Assembly (NCBI GenBank): GCA_022818135.1
Contig: JAFMSR010000002.1
Coordinates: 49,694,801-49,758,800, forward strand
DNA: 64,000 bases
DNA from: Saxidomus purpurata
Lineage: Eukaryota; Mollusca; Bivalvia; Venerida; Veneridae
Direction of reading: 5' to 3'
Under the pieces are notes generated by a model. It made no database searches. It was not told where the DNA came from and saw nothing but the letters and a program-made list of their open reading frames with translations. The stretch's first letter is position 1; the number at the start of each line of letters is the position of its first letter. The position numbers were made by a program, and so were the translations under genes. Shown here piece by piece: positions 49,750 through 59,546 of this stretch.

Positions 49750-50710
49750 ATATTGTGCATCATCTTGCATCCAGGGAACGTTGCCTATTACCTTGCCCTT
49801 CAGACTTCTTGTGCAGCGTATGTCCCCGAGTTGGAACAATGCTACCGATTACCTTGCCCCAACCAACGTTGTCTTTTGTTTAGCCTTCGCCCTCAAGTCT
49901 GCGTGTTTGACACTAACTTTGCTCCCAAACCTACTTGTTGGAATTTTATTGTTGTCTATTTCTTCGCCTATCAAGCCTGCCTGTTGGCTATTACCAAGTC
50001 AAAATAACTTGACGATCTGATTTCTTAATTTTAGTGAACAGCAATTCAATCGAATGGAGATTTTGTTCATTATATAAAAACAGCTCAATTTTCCCAAAGA
50101 TCGCATCAAATTAGGTTGACTATTACTATGCCTGTAATGTCATACATTACCCTGTCCCCGAGCCTTCTTCTTTGACCATTAAATTGTTCTCAAGCTTGCC
50201 GATGACTCTCCTCCTTTAACTCATGTCTTTCATGCTAAAACAATGCTGTACATTATATTGCCTAGAAGACTGTTTCTTGGACCTTTCCATTGCTTTCAAG
50301 TCTGCTTGCTTAAATATGGTATATCACCTTGCTTTCAAGCCTTATTGTTTCACTGCTATATTATTACATTGTTCTCAAGCCTGTATTATTAAAGTTGCAT
50401 TTTACCTAACCCTCGGGTTTGACTTTTATGTAGCTCTGAAGTATTCGTGTTTAAATAATGTTGCTGTGTATTACCTTGCTCTCGGTCCTTTGCGCTTTAA
50501 CATTGTTGACCCTTGTCGGTTTTCACCAGTTTATATAACTACAAATGTACATTGTTTATTACTTTGTCCTCAATCATGCAGTTTATTTTTAGTTTTTTCT
50601 CTATTACCCGAGCACGTATGTCTAAACTGTGCTGTCGTTTACTCTGTCTTAAGCTGTGTGTTTAAACAATGGTTTCTATCAGCTGCATTCAAGTCCTCGT
50701 GGTGCAACAT
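49750..50710. repeat. Degenerate tandem repeat of roughly 40-55 bp
   Basis: Recurrent, decayed motifs TATTACCTTGCTCTCAAGCC, TGYTTGTTT and AACAATGTTGCTGT appear many times (for example near 49893, 49970, 50191, 50298, 50336, 50375, 50435 and 50481). The irregular spacing suggests an old array. It accounts for the 121-codon (49655-50020) and 183-codon (50223-50774) plus-strand open frames, whose products carry loosely repeating Cys/Leu-rich segments such as YYLAL and SACLN. Confidence 0.7.
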
Positions 50711-53030
50711 TTCAAGAAGTATTGACATAGTTATTATTGAAACGACTTTAACAAAGCAAACCCTTATTTCATAAATGCAATAAAATAACACAAAGAATGA
50801 CACATGAAACGGATCGAAAATTGACAATTTATGTCAAGTAATGCTACACATCGTCGATAATGAAAATGAAGTACCTTCTTCAACAAGGTGAGTCTGAAAA
50901 TATAGATAGCATCATAGAAATACAGAAGTCTGGTACATGCCATACCCGTCGGAGTGGAAAGTACTGCTTTTTTCCAAACTGTTGTTGGAGGGATGATATT
51001 GTAATAAAGGTGCAGAAGTTGTTTTTATTTTGTTGTATTTTCTATGTCACTTTGTAATACGGTCGTTGTTTTTTTGTATTTTTTTGATATTCTTATAGCT
51101 TATGATGTAGTAATAAACCCAGCTTGAAAACATAAACTAAAATAACGAACTAAAGACCAAATTTACTTTAACAAAAAAGTGTAGAATTACACGTGTGCCG
51201 TAATACCATTTTTATGATCAGTGCATTATTTTCATGTGAGAAATGGAACGATTGTTTTCGGACTAATAAAATCCGCAACTGCACAATATGTTAACAAAAA
51301 CTGCTGTTACATTAATAATAATTTAATTTTTCTCCAGTCTGAGAGCTGCAGCAGCATAATTCCAGTTCCTAGATGATTTATAGCAATAGACTGTACGGGG
51401 GCACATGTGTCACCATTGATATACAAGACTCAATTCCACAAGTGACATTATAGATGATATCTTGGCGTGTGACAACACAAATATAACAATTGATGTTACC
51501 ATTTGACAATGCAATCAACTTGACTGTCACTCAGAGCTAATATATCACCGTATATTGAAAATGGCGGTCGCAGATTGATAACGTGGTTGGCAATTTTCGC
51601 GTGCTTGTTACATTTAATGGAGTCTCCGGGGTAGCGCTTGATGTATGGCCAGGGCTTGCTTTTAGAAACAGCTATTCATTGTAAATTGTATGATACATTA
51701 ATAGATGATATATACATATATGTATCTATTTAGTGTGTAGATTATTGTACATAGATATTCTAAGCATATTTACAAAATTACGTACGGATTGTAAATCTAA
51801 GTTCATAGAACAATTTGTGAGCAGTTTCCTAAATTGTCATCATTTTTATTAACCCTTATATAGATAACTAACGTTCCATATACTCGTTCGAACCGTTACC
51901 AGAGATAAGTGGCTCGAGTTACTGCTTGAATCCTGTACCAAACGTAGGATTGACAATAAAGATACGTGTTTGATCTATATTTCGATATTGTATTTTTCGA
52001 TTGACAATCTCATCGAATGAGAACATTGAACATTTGTTTAGCATTTTATATGAGATAACGTAAAATATAAGAAGCTTCTCTTACAATTCGAATGTAGGTA
52101 AAACTAAAAACCAGGCTTGATTGCAGTGGATTCTCAACCATCATGTATAAGTATGATGAGTATCTTCCATAAACAATACAGTAACATAATTTTATGTTGT
52201 TGGTGTTTGTATGGAAGCCTAACATGGGTATTTTGTCTTTTTCAAGCTCAAAGGCGCATTCATAAAATGGGTGCTTTTCATGTCATCATTGACATTAGAC
52301 CCCGTTTTCGAAGTACTGACTTCTTCTCTAGCAAGCTTGTTCAAATATGAACAAGCTACCAGTAAATAAATAAATGCTTTTAAGCAAAACTAGAATAAAA
52401 CATTTAGCAATGGCCTCGTACAGACTCATTTAAATGATACACTACTGCCAGGTTAAATAAAATCTAATTCCTAAACTTTGTGTAAAGCGTTCATACAGGT
52501 CTTGGCCATAAAAAGTCTTGGTCGCTAGTACGTATTTCCGGGATATTATTGTAAAAACATACAAAGAACTTGATTTTTTTAAGGAAGCTTGACCAAACTA
52601 TGACAGTTAATCGAAACAGCAACACGTCGTATTTAAAGTTTCTAACGTTTGATCGATGATACACAGCTACAGTTTTCGTATCCTTTGAATTGTCAAAGTC
52701 TTCATGCCAAAGTATATGTCAGTAGGCTTCACCATAAATAAAACTGGTGTGTCTGCAATTCGATGTATGCCTTTCGCTCTGGTCATAAGTTGACTGCTGC
52801 TGACTACATTAATAACGACCACTTTTTTTAGCGCATAATGCTTTCACTGTATCGGAATATACAGTAATTGCAAGAAACGCAGAAAACTTTACGTCTTCGG
52901 GTAGTTCTGCATTGTTTTCCTTTATTGACAAAATTTTACACTTTTTTTCAAGTCATTTAAGTAATTCTTTCATTTGAAACGTCATCAAGGACGTTTGGTA
53001 CAGTTTCCCACACGTATATAGGATCAAAAG
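50711..53030. other. Non-coding spacer
   Basis: AT-rich, with no supported gene. A complex island lies at 51330-51650. Open frames are at most 77 codons and not recognisable. Confidence 0.4.
51330..51650. promoter_or_regulatory. Candidate regulatory island
   Basis: About 300 bp of complex sequence including GAGAGCTGCAGCAGCATAATTCC, ATTTATAGCAATAGAC, CACATGTGTCACCATTGAT, GTGACATTATAGATGATA, TTGACTGTCACTCAGAG and GGCGGTCGCAGATTGATAACG. Several TGACA/TGTCA and GATA-like cores occur. There are no repeats. Conservation is not tested. Confidence 0.25.
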
Positions 53031-53034
53031 TTTT

Positions 53035-53237
53035 CAAACTTGGCATGTTGACTGAGAATCCAGTTTGAAACAGACATCTGAAATAAAAATCATAGGTCGA
53101 CGGTCCCGATCCTCAGAAAATATAACAAAATGCTGTGTTCAAGGTCAGATAACTCAAAATCAAGGCCTGTGACCTATGATTTTTATTTAAGATTTCTGTT
53201 TCAAACTTGATTCTAAGTCAACATGCGTAATTTGAAG
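53035..53237. repeat. Foldback element with about 68-bp arms
   Basis: The left arm (about 53035-53100) and right arm (about 53169-53237) are reverse complements with roughly 90% identity. The left arm includes GACTGAGAATCCAGTTTGAA and CTGAAATAAAAATCATAGG; the right arm has the inverse, CCTATGATTTTTATTTAAG and TTTCAAACTTGATTC. The loop is about 68 bases (CCTCAGAAAATATAAC onward). It could be a MITE of foldback type or a long hairpin able to form double-stranded RNA if transcribed. Confidence 0.85.
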
Positions 53238-53935
53238 AAATTCTATGAAAAGGAAAACTTTGGCCCTATCCGGAAACGATAGCAAATATCCTGAACTGCA
53301 TTACATATGACAATCTGGGTGCCTTGCTATTAACCGACACTCTATATAGATATATATCCGTACAGTGAAAGGTTATTTATAAATGGCATGAGGTCTAAGA
53401 TCCGAATAAATGAAGATTCGTTCCAATTTGAAGTGGTTTGTACTGCAATGAATGTAGAAAAAGGATTGTTTCTTGTTTACTGTAATACTAACGTTGTGAC
53501 GTCAACGCAGACTGGCACAAGGACAACATGTCACAATGTCTAATATTACAAGTCGTAATAGTAGTAAAAAGTGTAATTTTTTCAGGCAGTGAGGATGAAC
53601 ATCACATATTCGTCACCTACCCTGTTTTTACAGCCATGATATTTATCAACATTGTGCTGGAGACTGAACTGGTTGGACTGAAATTACACATGTATTCTAC
53701 TCAAATAACTACTTTTTAATGATCTACACATTTGTGATTTTTCAATGTTGGTCAAGTTGCAGTCGTACATAACAATATAAAATGACGCTGGTAAAAAACA
53801 CCTAAAACACATCTCTCTTTGACATAGCACTATAGTAAGCACGCATTCGGTTTTTCTTTTAAATTTTAAGTACAAGAATCTCATTCACTAACGAAACAGT
53901 GAACTTAAGTATTATTGTATTGGCGGGTTACATGT
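53238..53935. other. Non-coding spacer
   Basis: No supported gene. Two short opposite-strand open frames (63 and 66 codons) are unrecognised. Confidence 0.4.
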
Positions 53936-53937
53936 CA

Positions 53938-54416
53938 GTTTTAAACCTTTGTGTTACAAGGATAGCCCGCAGTTTTAAACCTTTGTGTTACAAGGATAGC
54001 CCGCAGTTTTAAACCTTTGTGTTACAAGGATAGCCCGCAGTTTTAAACCTTTGTGTTACAAGGATAGCCCGCAGTTTTAAACCTTTGTGTTACAAGGATA
54101 GCCCGCAGTTTTAAACCTTTGTGTTACAAGGATAGCCCGCAGTTTTAAACCTTTGTGTTACAAGGATAGCCCGCAGTTTTAAACCTTTGTGTTACAACGA
54201 TAGCCCGCAGTTTTAAACCTTTGTGTTACAAGGATAACCCGCAGTTTTAAACCTTTGTGTTACAAGGATAACCCGCAGTTTTAAACCTTTGTGTTACAAG
54301 GATAACCCGCAGTTTTAAACCTTTGTGTTACAAGGATAACCCGCAGTTTTAAACCTTTGTGTAACAAGGATAGCCCGCAGTTTTAAACCTTTGTGTTACA
54401 AGGATAGCCCGCAGTT
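53938..54416. repeat. 34-bp minisatellite, about 14 near-identical copies
   Basis: The unit is GTTTTAAACCTTTGTGTTAC plus AAGGATAGCCCGCA. Copies are almost identical. Variants are clustered: one unit has ACGATAGCCC, then four consecutive units share GGATAACCC, then one has GTGTAACAAGG. Shared variants in neighbours indicate recent local amplification. The interior has no unique spacers, so it is not CRISPR-like. Confidence 0.98.
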
Positions 54417-54780
54417 GAGGTATAATGGAAAAAAGGTTTATGTACGTATGTTAAGGAGCCGTATGTTAGGAAGCCGTATGAGATGTGGCAGTAGATTTTG
54501 TATAACTTTCACACCAAAGGCATTACACCAACAACAGGGTTTTCGTATGTTAAAGCAGTTTGTTGTAAAAGTGTCAAGATGGACACATATTTTAGTCAGA
54601 CAAATTATGAAGGAATATAATTCACTTAATGGATTCTATAACCTTCCCATTGTGGTCAGTTAATCACCGTATATCCTCTCTGCCGGTGACACTGGCCACA
54701 AGACTTCATGAAACATCGGCAGTAATAAGTTCCAAGAGGAATGTCATCCCTCAATATCCCATCTACACTTCTCGTTAATA

Positions 54781-54993
54781 ATGTTTGACAGTATGACATC
54801 TAATCAAGAATACAATAAATTGTTCAGAGATATTCGTTTGTCCAAAATAGTCTCCGCTGCCAGTAACATCTCAAACGAAGATTTGATTGAACGTGTTTTG
54901 TCAGTACAACAACAGCGCCGAGATCAAAGGAGGCGACGTTTTGAACTGATATGTCAACCACGGCGCTACAGTAAATTAAGCCAAAGACATTTT
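54781..54993 (+). other. Exon-like open frame ending at a GTGAGT donor (unrecognised)
   Basis: 71 codons from an ATG with A at -3 run directly into TTT|GTGAGT at 54994 in phase 0. The product is charged and looks less random than most frames here, with an Arg/Gln-rich segment (QQQRRDQRRRRFE) followed by CQPRRYSKLSQRHF. No known domain is recognised. Without a downstream acceptor or transcript this is only a candidate first exon. Confidence 0.2.
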
Positions 54994-55247
54994 GTGAGTA
55001 CTGAGAGAGCAGGCTAAAGCTTCCCGTCTGCCGAGATTACCACAGGCGGGATTCCGAAGAAAATGAAATGCACGCCACACCTCTCCTCTGTAAGATATGC
55101 AAGTCATTAGTTGATTAAGGTTGATGTTTTGAAAGAAGAATATTAACACAACGTTCAGTTTCAAACAGAAGTTCGACTGGAAGTGGCACCTTGCATTTAT
55201 CTACCACTTTACTGGATTCACATTTTGAGTAACTTTAGCCTGCACAT

Positions 55248-55350
55248 TACAAACTAAGATCTTTGTTCACAAACTTTCTTGCTTACAAACTAAAATCTAG
55301 ATAATTATGTTTATGAACTAAAATCTGGGGACATTATTGATTACAAACTT
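55248..55350. repeat. Decayed short repeat, four units
   Basis: ACAAACTAAGATCT, ACAAACTAAAATCT, TGAACTAAAATCT and ACAAACTTAGATCT occur at roughly 25-40 base spacing. This is an old, partly eroded tandem repeat. Confidence 0.6.
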
Positions 55351-55838
55351 AGATCTTTAAACGATAGTTAGTGCCACAAAGTCTCCCTCGTTTGTGATTT
55401 TACAAACACTGCAAAGATACGTATGGTCCTCCAAAGTGCATTAAATCCACTACAATATAGGCATACATCGCAAGAGAAATAATGTCCTTATTTAAGTACT
55501 AGCATCTACGTTCAGTCAGTGAAATAAACTGACGTCACACGAATAAATACGTTTGACAGAATTTACCGAATAGCAAAACCATAATACAGCACGATAGACA
55601 ATGCATATTTCAAAAGAATGATGTAGAAATGACAGTAGTTCAGTGTAAGTTAAAAATCCAAGCTACAGATTAGTTCTGTGAGCAGCTCTCTGGCACAATC
55701 CAAATTGGAACAAGTCCATTTAAGAAATTATAGTAATGCAAGGGTTAAGGAGAAGTATGGTGACAGTGATACAGTATGAAATTACAGTCTGCTATTCTGA
55801 CCATGATGTATAGTGCCGTCCTAAGAGTACGACCAGAC

Positions 55839-55895
55839 GCTCTCATCCCCAAGTCTCGCTCTCATCTCAAAGTCTCGCTCTCATCCCTAAGTCTC
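55839..55895. repeat. 19-bp tandem repeat, three copies
   Basis: GCTCTCATCCCCAAGTCTC occurs three times in a row with changes at two or three positions. Confidence 0.92.
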
Positions 55896-56079
55896 ATATA
55901 CAGCTGTTGTTTCTGGCCAGGCTGTTTCCATAACTAGCATTGTACTTTCAGGCACAAAACCAGGAATCAAATCTATTAACTAGTTTCTTTGAACAGTTGG
56001 AGCAATAAATTATTCATTAATCTTTCCAGCATCCTAGTATCATGCACTGTCATAACATTTACAAATTCAAACATTTTAA

Positions 56080-56250
56080 TTGGCACCATCGCCCCTCGAG
56101 GACGTCATTAAAACATTGCCTTAATTGAATTTCTTTTCTCATTCTTTAATATATGACAGAAGAAACTCTTGGTGCCAGTGGCCTGTCATTAATCAACATC
56201 GCTTTCTGATTTCAGGCGATTTATCAATGACACAAGGAACAAAAGGATGT
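56080..56250. promoter_or_regulatory. Candidate regulatory island with PBC/HOX-MEIS composite site
   Basis: Complex sequence including GACGTCATTAAAACATTGCC, CCTTAATTGAATT and CTGTCATTAATCA at 56183-56195. The reverse strand of the last reads TGATTAATGACAG, in which a PBC/HOX-type TGATTAAT overlaps a MEIS/PREP-type TGACAG. No repeats or coding frame are present. Enhancer function is inference. Confidence 0.3.
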
Positions 56251-58447
56251 TTCAAGCCGACTCTCTAACTATCGTTTTCACTTAGTGTTTATCCACTAGA
56301 TTGTATTTGACCATTTTGTCAGCCCGCTGACTACAAGAGTTAAAGTCTGTCTTGAGTGATGAGGTGTCGAGAAAATATCTTAGCAAAGTAAGAATTCGCC
56401 CAGATAATACCTCCATGTATATTTATCCAACATCTGCACGTGCTCTGTAACCCTTTAGTGCACGGATAACTGAAATCTCTGGGAAAATATGGTCATGATT
56501 TCTTATTTACTTCTGCACAATATTAGGCTAGTTTTAATGTTTTTGACATGTAGTTGATACAGTGCAAACAACTTCACATTTTCAGACTGCACTGAAATTG
56601 AAAAGGCAAAACCACAAGCATAAATATGATTCTAATGTACGTAGTTAATACTTATTTATTTATGCTCCATGTAGACAAAATATTAAATTCAGCTGCAACA
56701 TTTTAAAGACCGAGTGATACCCACATCATATTTCTATTTAAAACTTTCGATTTTAAAGTAATAGAAATGACTTATTCTACCGACTCTAATACCAGGAGTT
56801 GCACAAAGTCTCTACGTAACTTATTCCGAGCTAAAACATTTAAGCGTTTAAATATTAAAATAACGCTTTTAAATTACTAGATGTGAGTTTCTTAATTTGG
56901 TTCTACCCGTATAACTAGAGTAATATGACGTGGTGTATGTGTTATGCCAGTGATAATGATAACGTGTGTGGAGTGATTGATTATGTTCGTTCTCATACTG
57001 AACAAACGTTGTATGGGTATACCATAATGAACCGTTTGCCTGAATAGATGCATTTAGAAAATCAAAAGACAGCATGAATTCCCTACAAAACACATCTGTT
57101 ATGCCAATTATACTAATAGATCGAGGATGGAGTTACAAAAACTCATTTTTCAAACACTATCTCAGTTTCTCCCTGAAATTGATGAGAGTGTTAATGAAAA
57201 CATTTGCACTTTGTTGAAAAGAACAATTCATACTGATAGCTGTTTATTATCGAGTATGACAAGAAGAATGACTAAAGGGTGGGGATCAATGAGGATTGAA
57301 TGATAGGGGTACACTCACATCCCTTTGTAGACGACACTCTACATGGACAAATTGATATGATAAGGGTCAATGCATTGGCCCCTGTCCATTGCTTGAATTT
57401 TCATGTTTATTAAATGACAACCTACACGAGAGTTGGTGAGAATAAACGAAAAGAAGCGGATGAAATAAAGAAAGGTCAAACATTAAAACCAGCGGAAGAA
57501 TCAGGAAAAAAACCAATTAGTAAAGCAATAAATTTTATCGTAAGTGTCACTCTTCGCAAACAGGTTTTCAAGACATTGAACTTAGATATTGAGAAACTTT
57601 GAACATTGTATTTATGTTTTAGGTGATATTAAATATTTTCTTTACTCGTTACGAAGGTCAGTGATACATATCCATCAAGGAATTATCAGAGTTATATATA
57701 TGTCGTCTAGGTGTTGTCGAGAAATACGATGGTCAGCTGTCCGTCTGATTCTGCTAGTTCCCCTTTATAAATTAAATGATAATAATAATAATAATGATAC
57801 AAAAAATCTCTATATTTTCAGAATATGGCTCATTAAAACAACATATATTAAGAACAATACATTCATAGGTGGTAAATCTTTTATTCTGTTGAGACCGTCA
57901 AAAGTGTATCTGACAAACGATTACAAAATTCGGCATAATGTGAATTAGATAATTCATATTGTACTTTAACGATGTATTAGCAATTAAAATTATGTTTATG
58001 GTACACGAATGGATAAACCTCTTAATTGCTAGAAGAACATAGCCTTATTGACAAAATCGCCAAAGTCAAACATTCTTTCTTTACAACCATTTTCACAGCA
58101 AGTTGGGCTCAAGTAAATACCATTAATTTATTATATGTTAGATACAAGATTTCTCGCTTTAGAGCCATAATTCTGGGAAAAATAGTGCTCAAACTTCCTT
58201 TCTTCACAACTATCCTAACAATTAAAGGTTCGTATCCTCGTGTACATCCGGATGGATAAGAACTATTACATATTATGTCCCCACTTTGTTCGTCTAGTAA
58301 TTACTTAACCGACAAATTGAAAATGGATATGTATGCCTCCCCTAGATAAAGAAAAAATGTGAAAACTTGACCATACCATCCGTACAAAATTTGATGCCAA
58401 ACAAATATTATTTTGTAAACTTATACATTGATAAGCGTGTTGAAGTA

Positions 58448-58553
58448 TTTTCAACCGAGTTGTCATCGACCATTTGTCGCGTGTGGTTTTGTAGGCAAAA
58501 TTTTCAACCCAGTTGTCATCGACCATTTGTCGGGTGTGGTTTTGTAGGCAATG
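58448..58553. repeat. 53-bp tandem duplication
   Basis: Two copies beginning TTTTCAACC at 58448 and 58501 share AGTTGTCATCGACCATTTGT and GTGTGGTTTTGTAGGCAA, with about three differences. Confidence 0.93.
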
Positions 58554-59400
58554 GTTCAGTTTTCAACTTCATTTAAAGCATATGATGCAGGAAAACAGAC
58601 ATACCATCATTACTTACACAAACTTACCAGCACTACTAGAGTATGTACAGCCACATATTTTTTCTATTATATAAGTTATGCCATATGCAGCAAATAATAC
58701 ACAAACTAGATGGAAAGTACGAACCACACCCGACATTGATCAACTTGTTTGAAAATCTCCTCTCTCCGTCTTGCATATTATTCAAATATATTATAAGCAA
58801 TATTGTGTTCAAGGTGACAAGGCTTCCTAACAAGAAATGTAGATAGCTTTTTCAAGCTATTCAACAAATGACAGGATTTAATTTAAAGATTTTTTACTGT
58901 CAAACTGTTTATACGTGTAATGAAATCCGTATCTGTACAGTTTCGCATTACATGCATTTCACAATCTCATATTTAATATAGATAACTCTTTGCAGTTGAC
59001 ATTTATTATTTACACAGAATATGAGAAAATTTTACAAAACTGCTCGCACTTTTGCAAGCATAAAACTATGTTTCCCCGGTAAATATTTTACTTTCACTTA
59101 TATAGGTATTTACCAATCAAGGTAAAATGTAAAGAAAACTTGGTCAGTACGGCAAAAACTGGTTCTTTTGTTTCTCGGGAAGGTCCCAGATCAGCTCTAT
59201 ACTTGGCCGTACTTAATTCAGAACAGTTGTGTTGGCAAGACACCACAAACTACATACAATTGTAAGTTCCAGTCTAATTACAGTAAGACCATCCGTTTCG
59301 GAACCAAATGGTCCATTTGATAGTAAAAAGGTCTCGATTAAAAGACCATTTCAACATAAAGACCATTTTATGCCGGTCCAAAGAATGATCTTATAATAAG

Positions 59401-59546
59401 TAGAATTAAGTTCCTTAATTTCATTTAAACGAATGAGCAATGGCGCAATGTGTGTATCAGACCGTGTCGCCCCTTGACCGCGTGAGGGCAGTGAGCTTTC
59501 TAGACAGTTTTAAGTTGCAGCGTGCGTGTTGCATACATATTTTTGC
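59401..59546 (+). repeat. 146-bp dispersed element, copy 2
   Basis: This is the inverted partner of 40077-40222, about 94-95% identical by eye with no indels. A 43-codon frame is open in this copy and its counterpart is open in copy 1, but most differences change the residue, so I see no sign of protein-level constraint. Confidence 0.85.

Larger units (their letters stand above)
54417..59400. other. Non-coding desert with weak exon-like candidates
   Basis: No recognised gene. It contains an exon-like open frame at 54781-54993, short tandem patches at 55248-55350 and 55839-55895, a regulatory-looking island at 56080-56250, a weak 42-codon frame ending at a GTAAGT donor (57414-57539), an (AAT)n run near 57779-57800 and a 53-bp duplication at 58448-58553. 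Confidence 0.4.

Noticed and set aside
49362..49763. 133-codon minus-strand protein with repeating YSFYHLTYIGCS
   Set aside because: Reading of the 39-bp satellite; the period of 13 codons keeps it open.
53938..54416. CRISPR array
   Set aside because: The repeats are directly adjacent with no unique spacers, and the sequence is clearly metazoan; it is a minisatellite.
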